In this document: piece by piece, positions 1 to 6,477 of the stretch
Layout of the letters: every line of letters starts with the position of its first letter
Position numbering within the stretch: the stretch's first letter is position 1
Assembly: GCA_031373545.1 (NCBI GenBank)
Contig: JANMMT010000082.1
Coordinates: forward strand, 1-12,135
DNA: 12,135 bases
Source: JADCCX01 sp031373545
GTDB taxonomy: Bacteria > Pseudomonadota > Alphaproteobacteria > Rhizobiales > Beijerinckiaceae
Direction of reading: 5' to 3'
Program-made: the position numbers and the translations under genes
Notes under the pieces: model-generated
Seen by the model: only the letters and a program-made list of their open reading frames with translations
What the model was told of the DNA's origin: nothing
Databases searched by the model: none

Positions 1-84
1 ATCAACTAGCAAGAAAGAAAGATTCCTTTTATTCTGTGATTGAGTCTGGAGGAGCCAAAAGCGGGATTCTGAACTCTTCCGCAC

Positions 85-93
85 TTATCCCCG
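85..93 (+). promoter_or_regulatory. Weak DnaA-like box
   Basis: The bases TTATCCCCG match TTATCCACA at seven of nine positions. Origins of this class usually mix strong and weak boxes, so it is listed as a possible low-affinity site only. Confidence 0.25.
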
Positions 94-230
94 GTTTCGC
101 GCACCATCCACGGTCCATGCCGCAGCCGCAAGCCCGCAGAATGCCGTATTGTTTCATCAAGGGATTCAATCTTTTGACGCAAACCTACGATGAGCGGTTG
201 CGCAGATAGAGACAGCTCGTTCGGTCGGCC

Positions 231-239
231 TGTGGATAA
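231..239 (-). promoter_or_regulatory. DnaA box, perfect consensus
   Basis: The top strand reads TGTGGATAA, so the minus strand carries TTATCCACA, the high-affinity DnaA box consensus. It lies 10 bases before the CtrA-type site, the kind of arrangement in which initiator and repressor sites are close neighbours in Caulobacter Cori. Function is inferred; a 9-mer can occur by chance, but the neighbourhood supports it. Confidence 0.65.
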
Positions 240-249
240 CCTGGCAGAC

Positions 250-264
250 TTAACGATCTGTTAA
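250..264 (+). promoter_or_regulatory. CtrA binding site, TTAA-N7-TTAA
   Basis: The bases TTAACGATCTGTTAA, followed by C, match exactly the CtrA recognition sequence TTAA-N7-TTAAC known from Alphaproteobacteria. CtrA bound at the origin blocks initiation in Caulobacter, and bound near promoters it controls cell-cycle genes. Here it lies 10 bases past a perfect DnaA box and 131 bases before the preferred start codon of the regulator gene. It could silence the origin, regulate the downstream operon, or both. Confidence 0.6.
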
Positions 265-329
265 CCCTTTTGTTGATGGTCTCGCGCCAGCGGGGACAAA
301 ACGCCGAGCCAACCCATTCCGTGTCCGGG

Positions 330-338
330 TTTTGCACA
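330..338 (+). promoter_or_regulatory. DnaA-like box (TTWTNCACA)
   Basis: The bases TTTTGCACA fit the relaxed consensus TTWTNCACA and differ from TTATNCACA only at the third base. The site overlaps a TTG codon at 332 that opens the longest frame of the next gene. A binding site here agrees with translation starting further downstream, at 395. Confidence 0.4.
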
Positions 339-394
339 GCACTCCACAGCATGTTACGAGCGCAGACAGCAGTTGTGCAGATGCGGGATGCCCC

Positions 395-1225
395 TTGGGA
401 CGCAATTATTTTCATCTCCATCTTGTCTCCGACTCCACCGGCGAAACACTGATTGCCGTCAGCCGCGCTGCGACGACGCAGTACCAGGGCGTCGCCTCGA
501 TCGAGCATGTCTATCCGCTCGTGCGGTCCGAGCAGCAGCTCGAACGCGTCCTGAGTGAGATCGAAGGCGCACCGGGGCTTGTGCTTTACACGCTTGTCGA
601 GCCGGCGCTGGTGGCCAGACTCGAATCCTTCTGCAAAGACGTGGGTGCGCCCTGCCTTTCGGTGTTGGCCCCGGTGCATGCGCTTCTGCAGGGTTATCTC
701 GGCGCGGTCTCGACCCCGAAGGCCGGCGCGCAGCACATGCTCAACGCCGAGTATTTCCGCCGCATCGATGCGCTCAACTACACCATGCTTCACGACGACG
801 GGCAGATGATCGAGGACATCGAGGAGGCGGATGTGGTGCTTGTTGGCATCAGCCGCACGTCCAAAACACCCACAAGCATCTATCTGGCCAATCGCGGCAT
901 CAAGACCCTGAACATTCCGCTGGTGCCAGGCATTCAGGAGCCTCCCGAGTTGCACAGCCTGGTCAAGCCACTGGTGGTGGGCCTGGTCGCCTCGGCCGAG
1001 CGCATTGTGCAGATCAGGCAGAACCGACTGCTGTCGCTGAATGCCAGTGATGAAACCGATTATGTGGACAAGCCTTCGGTCGCCGAGGAACTCGCGAACG
1101 CGCGACGCTTGTTCTCGCGCCATAATTGGCCGGTCATCGATGTCACGCGCCGGTCCATCGAGGAGACAGCCGCCACGATCATGGAGCTGTTTCAGGCGCG
1201 CCGGGCCACGCTGGTGGCACAATGA
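395..1225 (+). CDS. Pyruvate,phosphate dikinase / PEP synthase regulatory protein (DUF299)
   Basis: This is a bifunctional cytoplasmic regulator: an ADP-dependent Ser/Thr kinase that inactivates pyruvate,phosphate dikinase (or PEP synthase) and a phosphate-dependent pyrophosphorylase that reactivates it, so it sets flux between pyruvate and PEP. The N-terminal signature NYFHLHLVSDSTGETL (residues 4-19) and the P-loop GISRTSKTPTS (about 151-161) are diagnostic of the family. The frame is open back to a TTG at 332, but the TTG at 395 gives 276 residues, the usual family length, and puts the conserved block right at the N-terminus; the extra residues from 332 look unlike the family. The ribosome site before 395 is weak. 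It heads a five-gene operon, overlapping maf by four bases (ATGA). Whether the target is PPDK or PEP synthase cannot be read from this window. Confidence 0.9.
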   Translation: MGRNYFHLHLVSDSTGETLIAVSRAATTQYQGVASIEHVYPLVRSEQQLERVLSEIEGAPGLVLYTLVEPALVARLESFCKDVGAPCLSVLAPVHALLQGYLGAVSTPKAGAQHMLNAEYFRRIDALNYTMLHDDGQMIEDIEEADVVLVGISRTSKTPTSIYLANRGIKTLNIPLVPGIQEPPELHSLVKPLVVGLVASAERIVQIRQNRLLSLNASDETDYVDKPSVAEELANARRLFSRHNWPVIDVTRRSIEETAATIMELFQARRATLVAQ

Positions 1226-1857
1226 GCGATCCGGGTGCAGCGCATCCGTTGTGGCTGGGCACCCGCCCGCTCGTGCTAGCCTCAGGCAGTCGCACCCGCT
1301 TTGCGTTGCTGACGGCCGCCAGCATTCCCGTGGAGGTCATCCGCCCCGATGTGGACGAGCGGGCCATCGCTGCCCCGCTTGAACGATCAGGTGCGGCAGC
1401 GCGTGTGATCGCGGCTGCCCTGGCGGCGGAAAAAGCGCTGAGCATCGCCCGCCGGCATGCGGGGCGGCCCGTCCTCGGGGCTGATCAGACGCTCGCTTGC
1501 AACGATGTGTTGCTGCACAAGCCCGCCAGCCGGGCCCATGCCGGGGCCCAGCTCGCGCATCTCTCGGGCCGCACGCATCATCTATATTCGGCAGTCGTTG
1601 TGGCCCAGGATCAGCAGGTTCTGGCGTCCTTTGTCGGCACGGCGGCGCTCACGATGCGCAGGCTCTCGCCGCAGATGATCGAGCGATATCTGGAGGCTGC
1701 AGGCGACAGCGTGCAAGATAGCGTTGGCGGCTATCAGCTGGAGTGCACCGGCCTGCATCTGTTCAGCGAGATCAATGGTGATCATACCACGATCCTTGGC
1801 CTTCCCATGCTGGAAACGCTGGCGTGCCTGCGCCAGCTCGGCCTTGTGGTGGAGTAG
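1222..1857 (+). CDS. maf: Maf-family nucleoside triphosphate pyrophosphatase
   Basis: A cytoplasmic house-cleaning enzyme that hydrolyses non-canonical or excess nucleoside triphosphates to monophosphate and pyrophosphate. The start overlaps the upstream stop as ATGA, which implies translational coupling and gives 211 residues, normal for the family. The nucleotide-binding LASGSRTRFALL (about residues 19-30) corresponds to the LAS-S-RR-LL signature, with Thr-Arg in place of Arg-Arg or Pro-Arg-Arg. GADQTLACN (about 86-94) carries the catalytic Asp, and VGGYQLE (about 167-173) plus the GLP motif near the C-terminus complete the set. Gln after the catalytic Asp resembles the YceF (m7GTP-type) branch more than the dTTP/UTP branch, which usually has Thr, but the substrate is not settled by this. 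Confidence 0.9.
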   Translation: MSDPGAAHPLWLGTRPLVLASGSRTRFALLTAASIPVEVIRPDVDERAIAAPLERSGAAARVIAAALAAEKALSIARRHAGRPVLGADQTLACNDVLLHKPASRAHAGAQLAHLSGRTHHLYSAVVVAQDQQVLASFVGTAALTMRRLSPQMIERYLEAAGDSVQDSVGGYQLECTGLHLFSEINGDHTTILGLPMLETLACLRQLGLVVE

Positions 1858-1866
1858 GCGGGAGTC

Positions 1867-2700
1867 ATGCGCAAAGCCTGTATCATGGGTTGGCCGGTCC
1901 GGCATTCACGCTCACCGCTGATCCACGGCCATTGGCTTGCGCACTATGGTCTGACGGGTGCCTATGACCGAGTGGAAATCATGCCCGATGATTTTGAAAG
2001 CTTCGTGCGGGATATGGAGGCGCAGGGATACGTCGGCGGCAACGCCACACTGCCCCACAAGGAAGCTCTGCTGCAGCTGAGTGCGCATCGCACGCCCGCT
2101 GCCGAGGCTGCTGGCGCCGCCAACACCCTGTGGTTCGAAAACGGGGCCATCTGCTGTGACAACACGGACATCACCGGTTTTCTGGCCAATCTCGATGCGG
2201 GCGCGCCGGGTTGGGACCGGCAGGCGGAAACCGCACTCGTCCTGGGCGCAGGGGGCGCAGCGCGGGGCATTGTCTTTGGCTTGCTCCAGCGCGGCATTAC
2301 ACGCGTTATTGTTACCAATCGTACCTATGCTGCAGCCGAAGAGTTGCGCGCCGTGTTCGGCCCTGCGGTGGAGCCCCTGCACTGGGCTGAAGCCGAGCGG
2401 GCGCTGATGGATGCGGATCTGCTGGTCAACACCACCTCTCTGGGCATGGTGGGCCAACCGGCGCTTGATCTCTCGGTCGTGAATCTGCCGCCCCATGCTG
2501 TTGTGACGGATGCGGTCTATGTGCCGCTGGAGACGGAATGGCTGGCCCGCGCGCGGCTGCGCGGCCACGTGACCGTGGGTGGCCTGGGCATGCTGTTGCA
2601 TCAGGCGGTGCCGGGATTTGCCCGCTGGTTTGGCGTGACCCCAGTCGTGACTCCGGAACTCACGCGCCTGATCGAGGCGGATGTATTGGGCGGGCACTGA
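1867..2700 (+). CDS. aroE: Shikimate dehydrogenase (NADP+)
   Basis: Reduces 3-dehydroshikimate to shikimate with NADPH, the fourth step of the chorismate pathway. At 277 residues it has the usual length. The shikimate-binding SRSP is at residues 14-17, the catalytic lysine K65 lies in NATLPHK, and the NTD motif at 99-101 supplies the partner Asp101. The Rossmann loop is GAGGAA (127-132), the NADP-specific NRT sits at 151-153, NTTSLGM at 188-194 and GGLGMLLHQA near the C-terminus. A good ribosome site (GGCGGGAG) lies just before the ATG. It starts nine bases after maf and ends three bases before coaE, so it is expressed as part of the operon. Confidence 0.96.
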   Translation: MRKACIMGWPVRHSRSPLIHGHWLAHYGLTGAYDRVEIMPDDFESFVRDMEAQGYVGGNATLPHKEALLQLSAHRTPAAEAAGAANTLWFENGAICCDNTDITGFLANLDAGAPGWDRQAETALVLGAGGAARGIVFGLLQRGITRVIVTNRTYAAAEELRAVFGPAVEPLHWAEAERALMDADLLVNTTSLGMVGQPALDLSVVNLPPHAVVTDAVYVPLETEWLARARLRGHVTVGGLGMLLHQAVPGFARWFGVTPVVTPELTRLIEADVLGGH

Positions 2701-2703
2701 GCG

Positions 2704-3315
2704 ATGTTTGTCCTGGGTCTGACGGGCTCCATCGGCATGGGCAAAAGCACCACGGCTGGGATGTTTCGGGCCTGCGGCGTGCCCGTGCATGACGCCGATG
2801 CCACGGTGCATGCACTCTACGGCGGGCCGGCTGCACCGCTGGTGGAGGCGGCCTTTCCCGGCGTGGTGGTCAATGGCGCGGTGGATCGGCCGCGCCTGAG
2901 CGCAGCGCTGGGGGGTCAACCAGAAGCCTATCAGAAGCTGGAGGCCATCGTGCATCCGCTGGTGCGTCAGGCAGAGAAGGATTTTCTGGCCCAGGCACGG
3001 CTGGACCGCACGCCCCTCGTGGTGCTGGATGTGCCGCTGCTGCTGGAAACAGGTGGCGATGCCCGCGTGGACGGTGTGCTGGTGGTCACAGCCCCGTCCG
3101 AGGTGCAGCGCGCCCGCGTGCTCGCACGGCCCGGCATGGGTGACGAGAGGTTCGCGCAGATCCTTTCACGGCAGATGCCGGACGCCCAAAAGCGCTGCCA
3201 TGCGCATTTTACAGTGGATACCTCACTCGGCCTGCCACACGCTCAAGCCGCGGTTCGTGATATCATCCGAGCCTTGGCCGGGTTGTCCGGTCGCAGGTCT
3301 ATGCGTGATGCGTGA
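2704..3315 (+). CDS. coaE: Dephospho-CoA kinase
   Basis: Phosphorylates the 3' hydroxyl of dephospho-CoA with ATP, the last step of coenzyme A synthesis, in the cytoplasm. At 203 residues it has the usual size. The P-loop GSIGMGKST is at residues 8-16, the DAD motif at 30-32 binds substrate and metal, HPLV lies at about 84-87, and DVPLLLE at about 109-115 is the conserved lid-region signature. It begins three bases after the aroE stop and ends six bases before dnaQ; its ribosome site falls inside the aroE 3' end (GGCGGG). No motif is missing. Confidence 0.96.
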   Translation: MFVLGLTGSIGMGKSTTAGMFRACGVPVHDADATVHALYGGPAAPLVEAAFPGVVVNGAVDRPRLSAALGGQPEAYQKLEAIVHPLVRQAEKDFLAQARLDRTPLVVLDVPLLLETGGDARVDGVLVVTAPSEVQRARVLARPGMGDERFAQILSRQMPDAQKRCHAHFTVDTSLGLPHAQAAVRDIIRALAGLSGRRSMRDA

Positions 3316-3321
3316 GCTAAA

Positions 3322-4020
3322 ATGCGTGAAATAGTCTTCGATACGGAAACAACCGGGCTCGATCCGCGCCAGGGCCATCGTCTCGTGGAAATCGGCTGCG
3401 TCGAGGTGCTCAATCGTTTCCCCACCGGCAAGGTCTTCCATGCGTATCTCAACCCCCAGCGCGACATGCCGGTGGAGGCTTTCAACGTGCATGGGCTGTC
3501 TGCCGAATTCCTGAGCGACAAGCCTCTGTTCGGAGCGGTTGTGGATGCCTTCGAGGCGTTCATCGGGGATTCGGCGATGGTGGCGCACAATGCCAGCTTC
3601 GACATGAATTTTCTCAACCATGAGCTGGACCGCGTCGGCAAGACCGCGATCGAGCCCAGCCGCGTGGTGGATACATTGGTGCTGGCGCGGCGCAAGCTGC
3701 CGGGCGGGCGACATTCGCTGGATGCGCTGTGCGAGCGCTTCGGCATTGATATCTCGCGCCGCGTCAAGCATGGCGCCTTGCTCGACGCGGAAATTCTGGC
3801 GGAAGTCTATGTCGAATTGCTGGGCGGGCGGCAGGCGGCACTGGTGCTTGATTCGGCCCGGGAACAAACCGGTTCAAATGTGCGGGCGCTGCCGGTGAAA
3901 ACGCGGCCCGTGCCACTGCCCTCGCTGGTGACAGAGGCCGATGTTGCGGCGCATGCCGCCTTCATCGCCGAGATGGGCGACAAGGCCTTGTGGGCGAAAT
4001 ACATTCGCAAAACCGAGTGA
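3322..4020 (+). CDS. dnaQ: DNA polymerase III epsilon subunit (3'-5' proofreading exonuclease)
   Basis: The proofreading subunit of the replicative polymerase: it removes mispaired 3' nucleotides and binds the alpha subunit. It has 232 residues. The DEDDh active site is complete: Asp7 and Glu9 in FDTETTGLD, Asp94 in HNASFDMNFL, His150 and Asp155 in KHGALLDAEILAEVY. The exonuclease domain fills about residues 1-175; the tail (about 176-232) is the less conserved part that binds the polymerase. It closes the five-gene operon next to the candidate origin, as in other Alphaproteobacteria. Its TGA abuts the TGA of the convergent HAD gene, with no room for a terminator between them. Confidence 0.95.
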   Translation: MREIVFDTETTGLDPRQGHRLVEIGCVEVLNRFPTGKVFHAYLNPQRDMPVEAFNVHGLSAEFLSDKPLFGAVVDAFEAFIGDSAMVAHNASFDMNFLNHELDRVGKTAIEPSRVVDTLVLARRKLPGGRHSLDALCERFGIDISRRVKHGALLDAEILAEVYVELLGGRQAALVLDSAREQTGSNVRALPVKTRPVPLPSLVTEADVAAHAAFIAEMGDKALWAKYIRKTE

Positions 4021-4881
4021 TCACCACACCAGATGGCGCATGATGGCGGTGGGCTGCGCGTCACCTGACGCCAGAAAAGCCGCAAGACTGCCTGCGTCGA
4101 TCTGGCCCGCACCGTCGTGTGTCTGGTGGGCATGGATGCCCGAGGTCAGAAACAGGCAGTCGATGCCGAAGCGGTGCGCGCCAATCACATCGGTGCGGAT
4201 GGCATCGCCAATGGCAAGAATACGATCTTTGTCCGCAGAGCGACCGAGCAAGGCCTCGGCCTTGGCCAGCGTCATCTCGTAAATCCGCCGGTAGGGCTTG
4301 CCAGCCTGAATGACCGTTCCGCCCAACTCTTCGTAGATCACCGCCAACGCCCCCGCGCAGGCAATGAGCTTCGTGCCGCGCTCCACCAGCAGGTCGGTGT
4401 TGGCGCAGATCATGGGAAGCTTGAGTGCAGCCAGTGCCGCAAGCTCGGCACGGTAGTCTTCGGCTGTCTCGCGCTCGTCATGGCGCAGGCCCGAGCAGAT
4501 GATGAACGCCGCATCGTGCATGCCGGTGCGCGCGACGGCGAGGTCCCGGAACAACGCTTCATCCTGCGGTGCACCGATGTGGTAGCAGCGCGGCACAGGC
4601 TGGCTCAGGGCCAGCTCATGGGTGACGTCGCCCGAGGCGACGACGGCGTCATATGCGCTGCGCGCCGCGCCCAGCCGATCAAGCTGCTCCATCACCGACC
4701 AGCAAGGGCGGGGCGCATTGGAAATCAGCACCACCTTGCCGCCACCGTCCCGAAAATGAGCCAGCGCCGCACAGGCCTCGGCATGGGCCGCAATGCCGTT
4801 GTGCAACACACCCCAGATGTCGGAAAAGATCACGTCGTAGCGCGGGGCGAGGTTGCGCAGATGGCTGACGATAGGGCTCAT
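4021..4881 (-). CDS. HAD-superfamily IIA hydrolase, TIGR01459-like
   Basis: A cytoplasmic HAD-fold protein of the NagD-like class IIA, 286 residues; its substrate is not known to me. The N-terminus MSPIVSHLRNLAPRYDVIFS leads into motif I, DIWGV (Asp21), where the usual second Asp of DxD is replaced by Trp23. Motif II is LISNAPR (Ser54), motif III the lysine in AGKPYRR (Lys195), and motif IV GDAIRTD (225-231). The frame is open further upstream to 5187, but that part only shadows the EAL gene, and the family N-terminus begins here. No strong ribosome site is visible before the ATG. It lies 10 bases downstream of the EAL gene, so the pair probably shares one transcript and may be translationally coupled. 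Confidence 0.88.
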   Translation of the reverse strand: MSPIVSHLRNLAPRYDVIFSDIWGVLHNGIAAHAEACAALAHFRDGGGKVVLISNAPRPCWSVMEQLDRLGAARSAYDAVVASGDVTHELALSQPVPRCYHIGAPQDEALFRDLAVARTGMHDAAFIICSGLRHDERETAEDYRAELAALAALKLPMICANTDLLVERGTKLIACAGALAVIYEELGGTVIQAGKPYRRIYEMTLAKAEALLGRSADKDRILAIGDAIRTDVIGAHRFGIDCLFLTSGIHAHQTHDGAGQIDAGSLAAFLASGDAQPTAIMRHLVW

Positions 4882-4891
4882 ATGCGGAGGA

Positions 4892-6289
4892 TCACGCGCG
4901 GCGCAACAGGCTGCGGAAGGATTGACGCTGTGGTGCAGGTTCCAGTTGGGGTGCGCCAGGAGCAGGTTCTGGCGCGGCCTCCTCCTGCGCCACCACGCGC
5001 GGCTCCAGGATTTCCGGACGCACGGGCCGCGGCGGGCCAAACAAATCGCCCTGCACCATCGCCGCATCCTGCTCGAGCAGATCGCGCACCATGGTTTCAT
5101 CGCTGACGCCTGTGACGGAGAGATCAAGCCCGCTGCGCTTGAGCAGCGCCACAATGTCCGCGCCGTGGATGTCACCGAAGGGTTCACCGCTTTCGATGGC
5201 TGTCAGCAAGGTGGCGGCATCGATGCGGATATGGCCAATGCCCAGCTTGGCCAATGGGCGCACGTCGGTGGTCTGGCCAAAAGGCACCACGGCGCTGAGC
5301 GTCGGCCCGAGTTGGCGGATCATGGTGAAAATCTCGGCGGCGCCGGTTTGTTTGGCCGCGACGGCAAGAATATCCGCGACTTCGCACACCAGCACAAGCG
5401 AGCGTCCGAGGCGGTCGTCGCCGCGCAGCAGAGCCGCCAGATGCTCGATCATGCGCCGGTCGGCGAGCGAAGGAGCGCAGACCTGGCAGATCATCATCAC
5501 ATCGCGCCCGCGCGCCCGCAGCACCCGCAGCACCTGCACAGCGCGCTCCATCAGGATTCCGTCGAGATCGAGGTGCATGTCGATCAGCGTGGCTATGCGG
5601 CGCAAATCTTCGGAGCTGCGCGAAAGACCATCCTGACCCGCAAGGCACAAGCTCGCCTCATAGCCGATGGCGTTGCGCTGGGGCAGGTTGACAATCGGTT
5701 GCAGATGCAATTCCAGCTTGTCGCTCAAAAGCGCGGTGGCGAGTGTGGTGCGAAATTCCGTCAATGGGGTTTCGCGAAAGGCCTCTGGCGGGGTGGATTC
5801 GGGCAGCAGCGCGGGCCGCAATCCAGGCTGCGCTTGCGTGTCATTCATGGGTGCGGGCGGCGCGAGCAGGTCCTGCCCGCGCTCATCCAGGCGCTTGTCG
5901 TGCCCGCTGACCGTTTGTGCCAGACTGTTCACGATGTTGCCCAGGATCTCGATGTCCGCTGCAGCCGCGCGCCAGACCAAGGCAGGCGATTCGGCGGCCT
6001 TGCGCTCCACATCGGCGAGGCGCAACGCCTGCTCCTCGCGTGACGCGCGCAGGCTCGCAAGTTCGCCCGAGAGATGCCGAACCGTCATGGTCAGGAGATG
6101 ATGGCTGCGGGTGAGCGAGACGATGCCCCCCATTACGGCTCCGGTCCCAGTCATGGCGCCCGCCAGCAGGGCCAGCCCGCCCCAGCCGAACCCGGCACCG
6201 CCCCAAACGGGCGATCCGAGCGCGGCACCCAGCGCCAGGCCGCTTACCGCGCCTGCCAGCATGGGCCGTGCAGCGACAAGGGCTTTCAT
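4892..6289 (-). CDS. Membrane-anchored degenerate EAL-domain protein (TipF-like architecture)
   Basis: A 465-residue protein with two hydrophobic Gly/Ala-rich segments (about residues 10-28 and 33-58), a likely coiled coil (about 70-100), a Pro-rich linker (about 143-170) and an EAL fold (about 178-422). The EAL fold is recognised by LQPIV (197-201), GYEAS (209-213) and QGDLFGPP (413-420). The catalytic signature is eroded: EAL reads E-A-S, the metal-binding DDFGTG block reads VPFGQT (335-340), and the usual lysine before Ile-Asp is Arg355. I therefore infer a c-di-GMP-binding or protein-binding role rather than phosphodiesterase activity. Caulobacter TipF, a polar flagellum-positioning factor, has the same plan of two membrane segments, coiled coil and degenerate EAL; orthology is a suggestion only. 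It is first in a two-gene operon with the HAD protein and diverges from ridA. Confidence 0.8.
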   Translation of the reverse strand: MKALVAARPMLAGAVSGLALGAALGSPVWGGAGFGWGGLALLAGAMTGTGAVMGGIVSLTRSHHLLTMTVRHLSGELASLRASREEQALRLADVERKAAESPALVWRAAAADIEILGNIVNSLAQTVSGHDKRLDERGQDLLAPPAPMNDTQAQPGLRPALLPESTPPEAFRETPLTEFRTTLATALLSDKLELHLQPIVNLPQRNAIGYEASLCLAGQDGLSRSSEDLRRIATLIDMHLDLDGILMERAVQVLRVLRARGRDVMMICQVCAPSLADRRMIEHLAALLRGDDRLGRSLVLVCEVADILAVAAKQTGAAEIFTMIRQLGPTLSAVVPFGQTTDVRPLAKLGIGHIRIDAATLLTAIESGEPFGDIHGADIVALLKRSGLDLSVTGVSDETMVRDLLEQDAAMVQGDLFGPPRPVRPEILEPRVVAQEEAAPEPAPGAPQLEPAPQRQSFRSLLRRA

Positions 6290-6477
6290 GCGGGCGAGAT
6301 TTTCATGTCGGCGTCATTTTCATCAGTCGTTGGCCCCAACCATCTCAGGAGGCCACGGCCACCGGGTGATTCGCTTTTGTTTCCCGGCGCGATCATGCAT
6401 TATTCACGTGTCTGTGAGAATCGCGTTTTAGCAAGATTTTCACACCCGAGACATGCAAGCGCCGGAGGACAGCCGCG
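6290..6477. promoter_or_regulatory. Divergent intergenic region between the EAL gene and ridA
   Basis: This 188-base gap should hold the promoters of both the EAL-HAD operon (leftward) and ridA (rightward). I see no convincing -35/-10 pair. It contains the imperfect palindrome at 6413-6444, two GANTC sites (6368-6372 and 6418-6422) and a strong ribosome site GGAGG at 6464-6468, nine bases before the ridA ATG. Confidence 0.5.
6413..6444. repeat. Imperfect inverted repeat upstream of ridA
   Basis: Ten-base arms TGTGAGAATC (6413-6422) and GATTTTCACA (6435-6444) are complementary at nine of ten positions and flank a 12-base spacer. Arm centres lie about two helical turns apart, which would suit a dimeric regulator; in RNA the single mismatch becomes a G-U pair, so a leader hairpin is also possible. 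No poly-T tract follows, so it is not a typical terminator. Confidence 0.4.

Larger units (their letters stand above)
1..394. other. Candidate chromosomal replication origin (Cori-like), partial
   Basis: No gene is visible here. The left 60 bases are about 37% GC in an otherwise GC-rich window, as expected of an unwinding element. The stretch also holds a perfect DnaA box (231-239), a relaxed DnaA box (330-338), a weaker one (85-93), an exact CtrA site (250-264) and four GANTC methylation sites (21, 42, 65 and 163). In Caulobacter and Rickettsia the origin lies between hemE and the RP001 gene, which is the family of the first gene here, and it is followed by maf, aroE, coaE and dnaQ as in this window. 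The hemE side lies outside the window, so only part of the origin would be present. Calling it an origin is inference from synteny plus motifs; a plain regulatory region upstream of the operon is the alternative. Confidence 0.6.

Noticed and set aside
155..167. IHF-like site (CATCAAGGGATTC) in the origin-like region
   Set aside because: It misses the consensus WATCAANNNNTTR at both ends; too weak to annotate.
174..208. TTGACG as a -35 box for the first operon
   Set aside because: No acceptable -10 hexamer lies 16-18 bases downstream.
185..1222. Long open frame on the minus strand opposite the PPDK regulator
   Set aside because: It mirrors a well-recognised gene, has no family motifs and is Arg/His-rich as expected of an antisense frame in GC-rich DNA.
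1912..2955. 347-residue open frame on the minus strand opposite aroE and coaE
   Set aside because: It spans two recognised genes on the other strand, with no motifs and low-complexity antisense composition.
4882..5187. N-terminal extension of the HAD protein
   Set aside because: The extra 102 residues lie in the EAL coding region in another frame and look nothing like the HAD family, which begins at the Met at 4881.
4117..6043. Two long plus-strand frames (4117-5106 and 4853-6043) opposite the HAD and EAL genes
   Set aside because: They are antisense shadows; the minus-strand proteins carry full family signatures.
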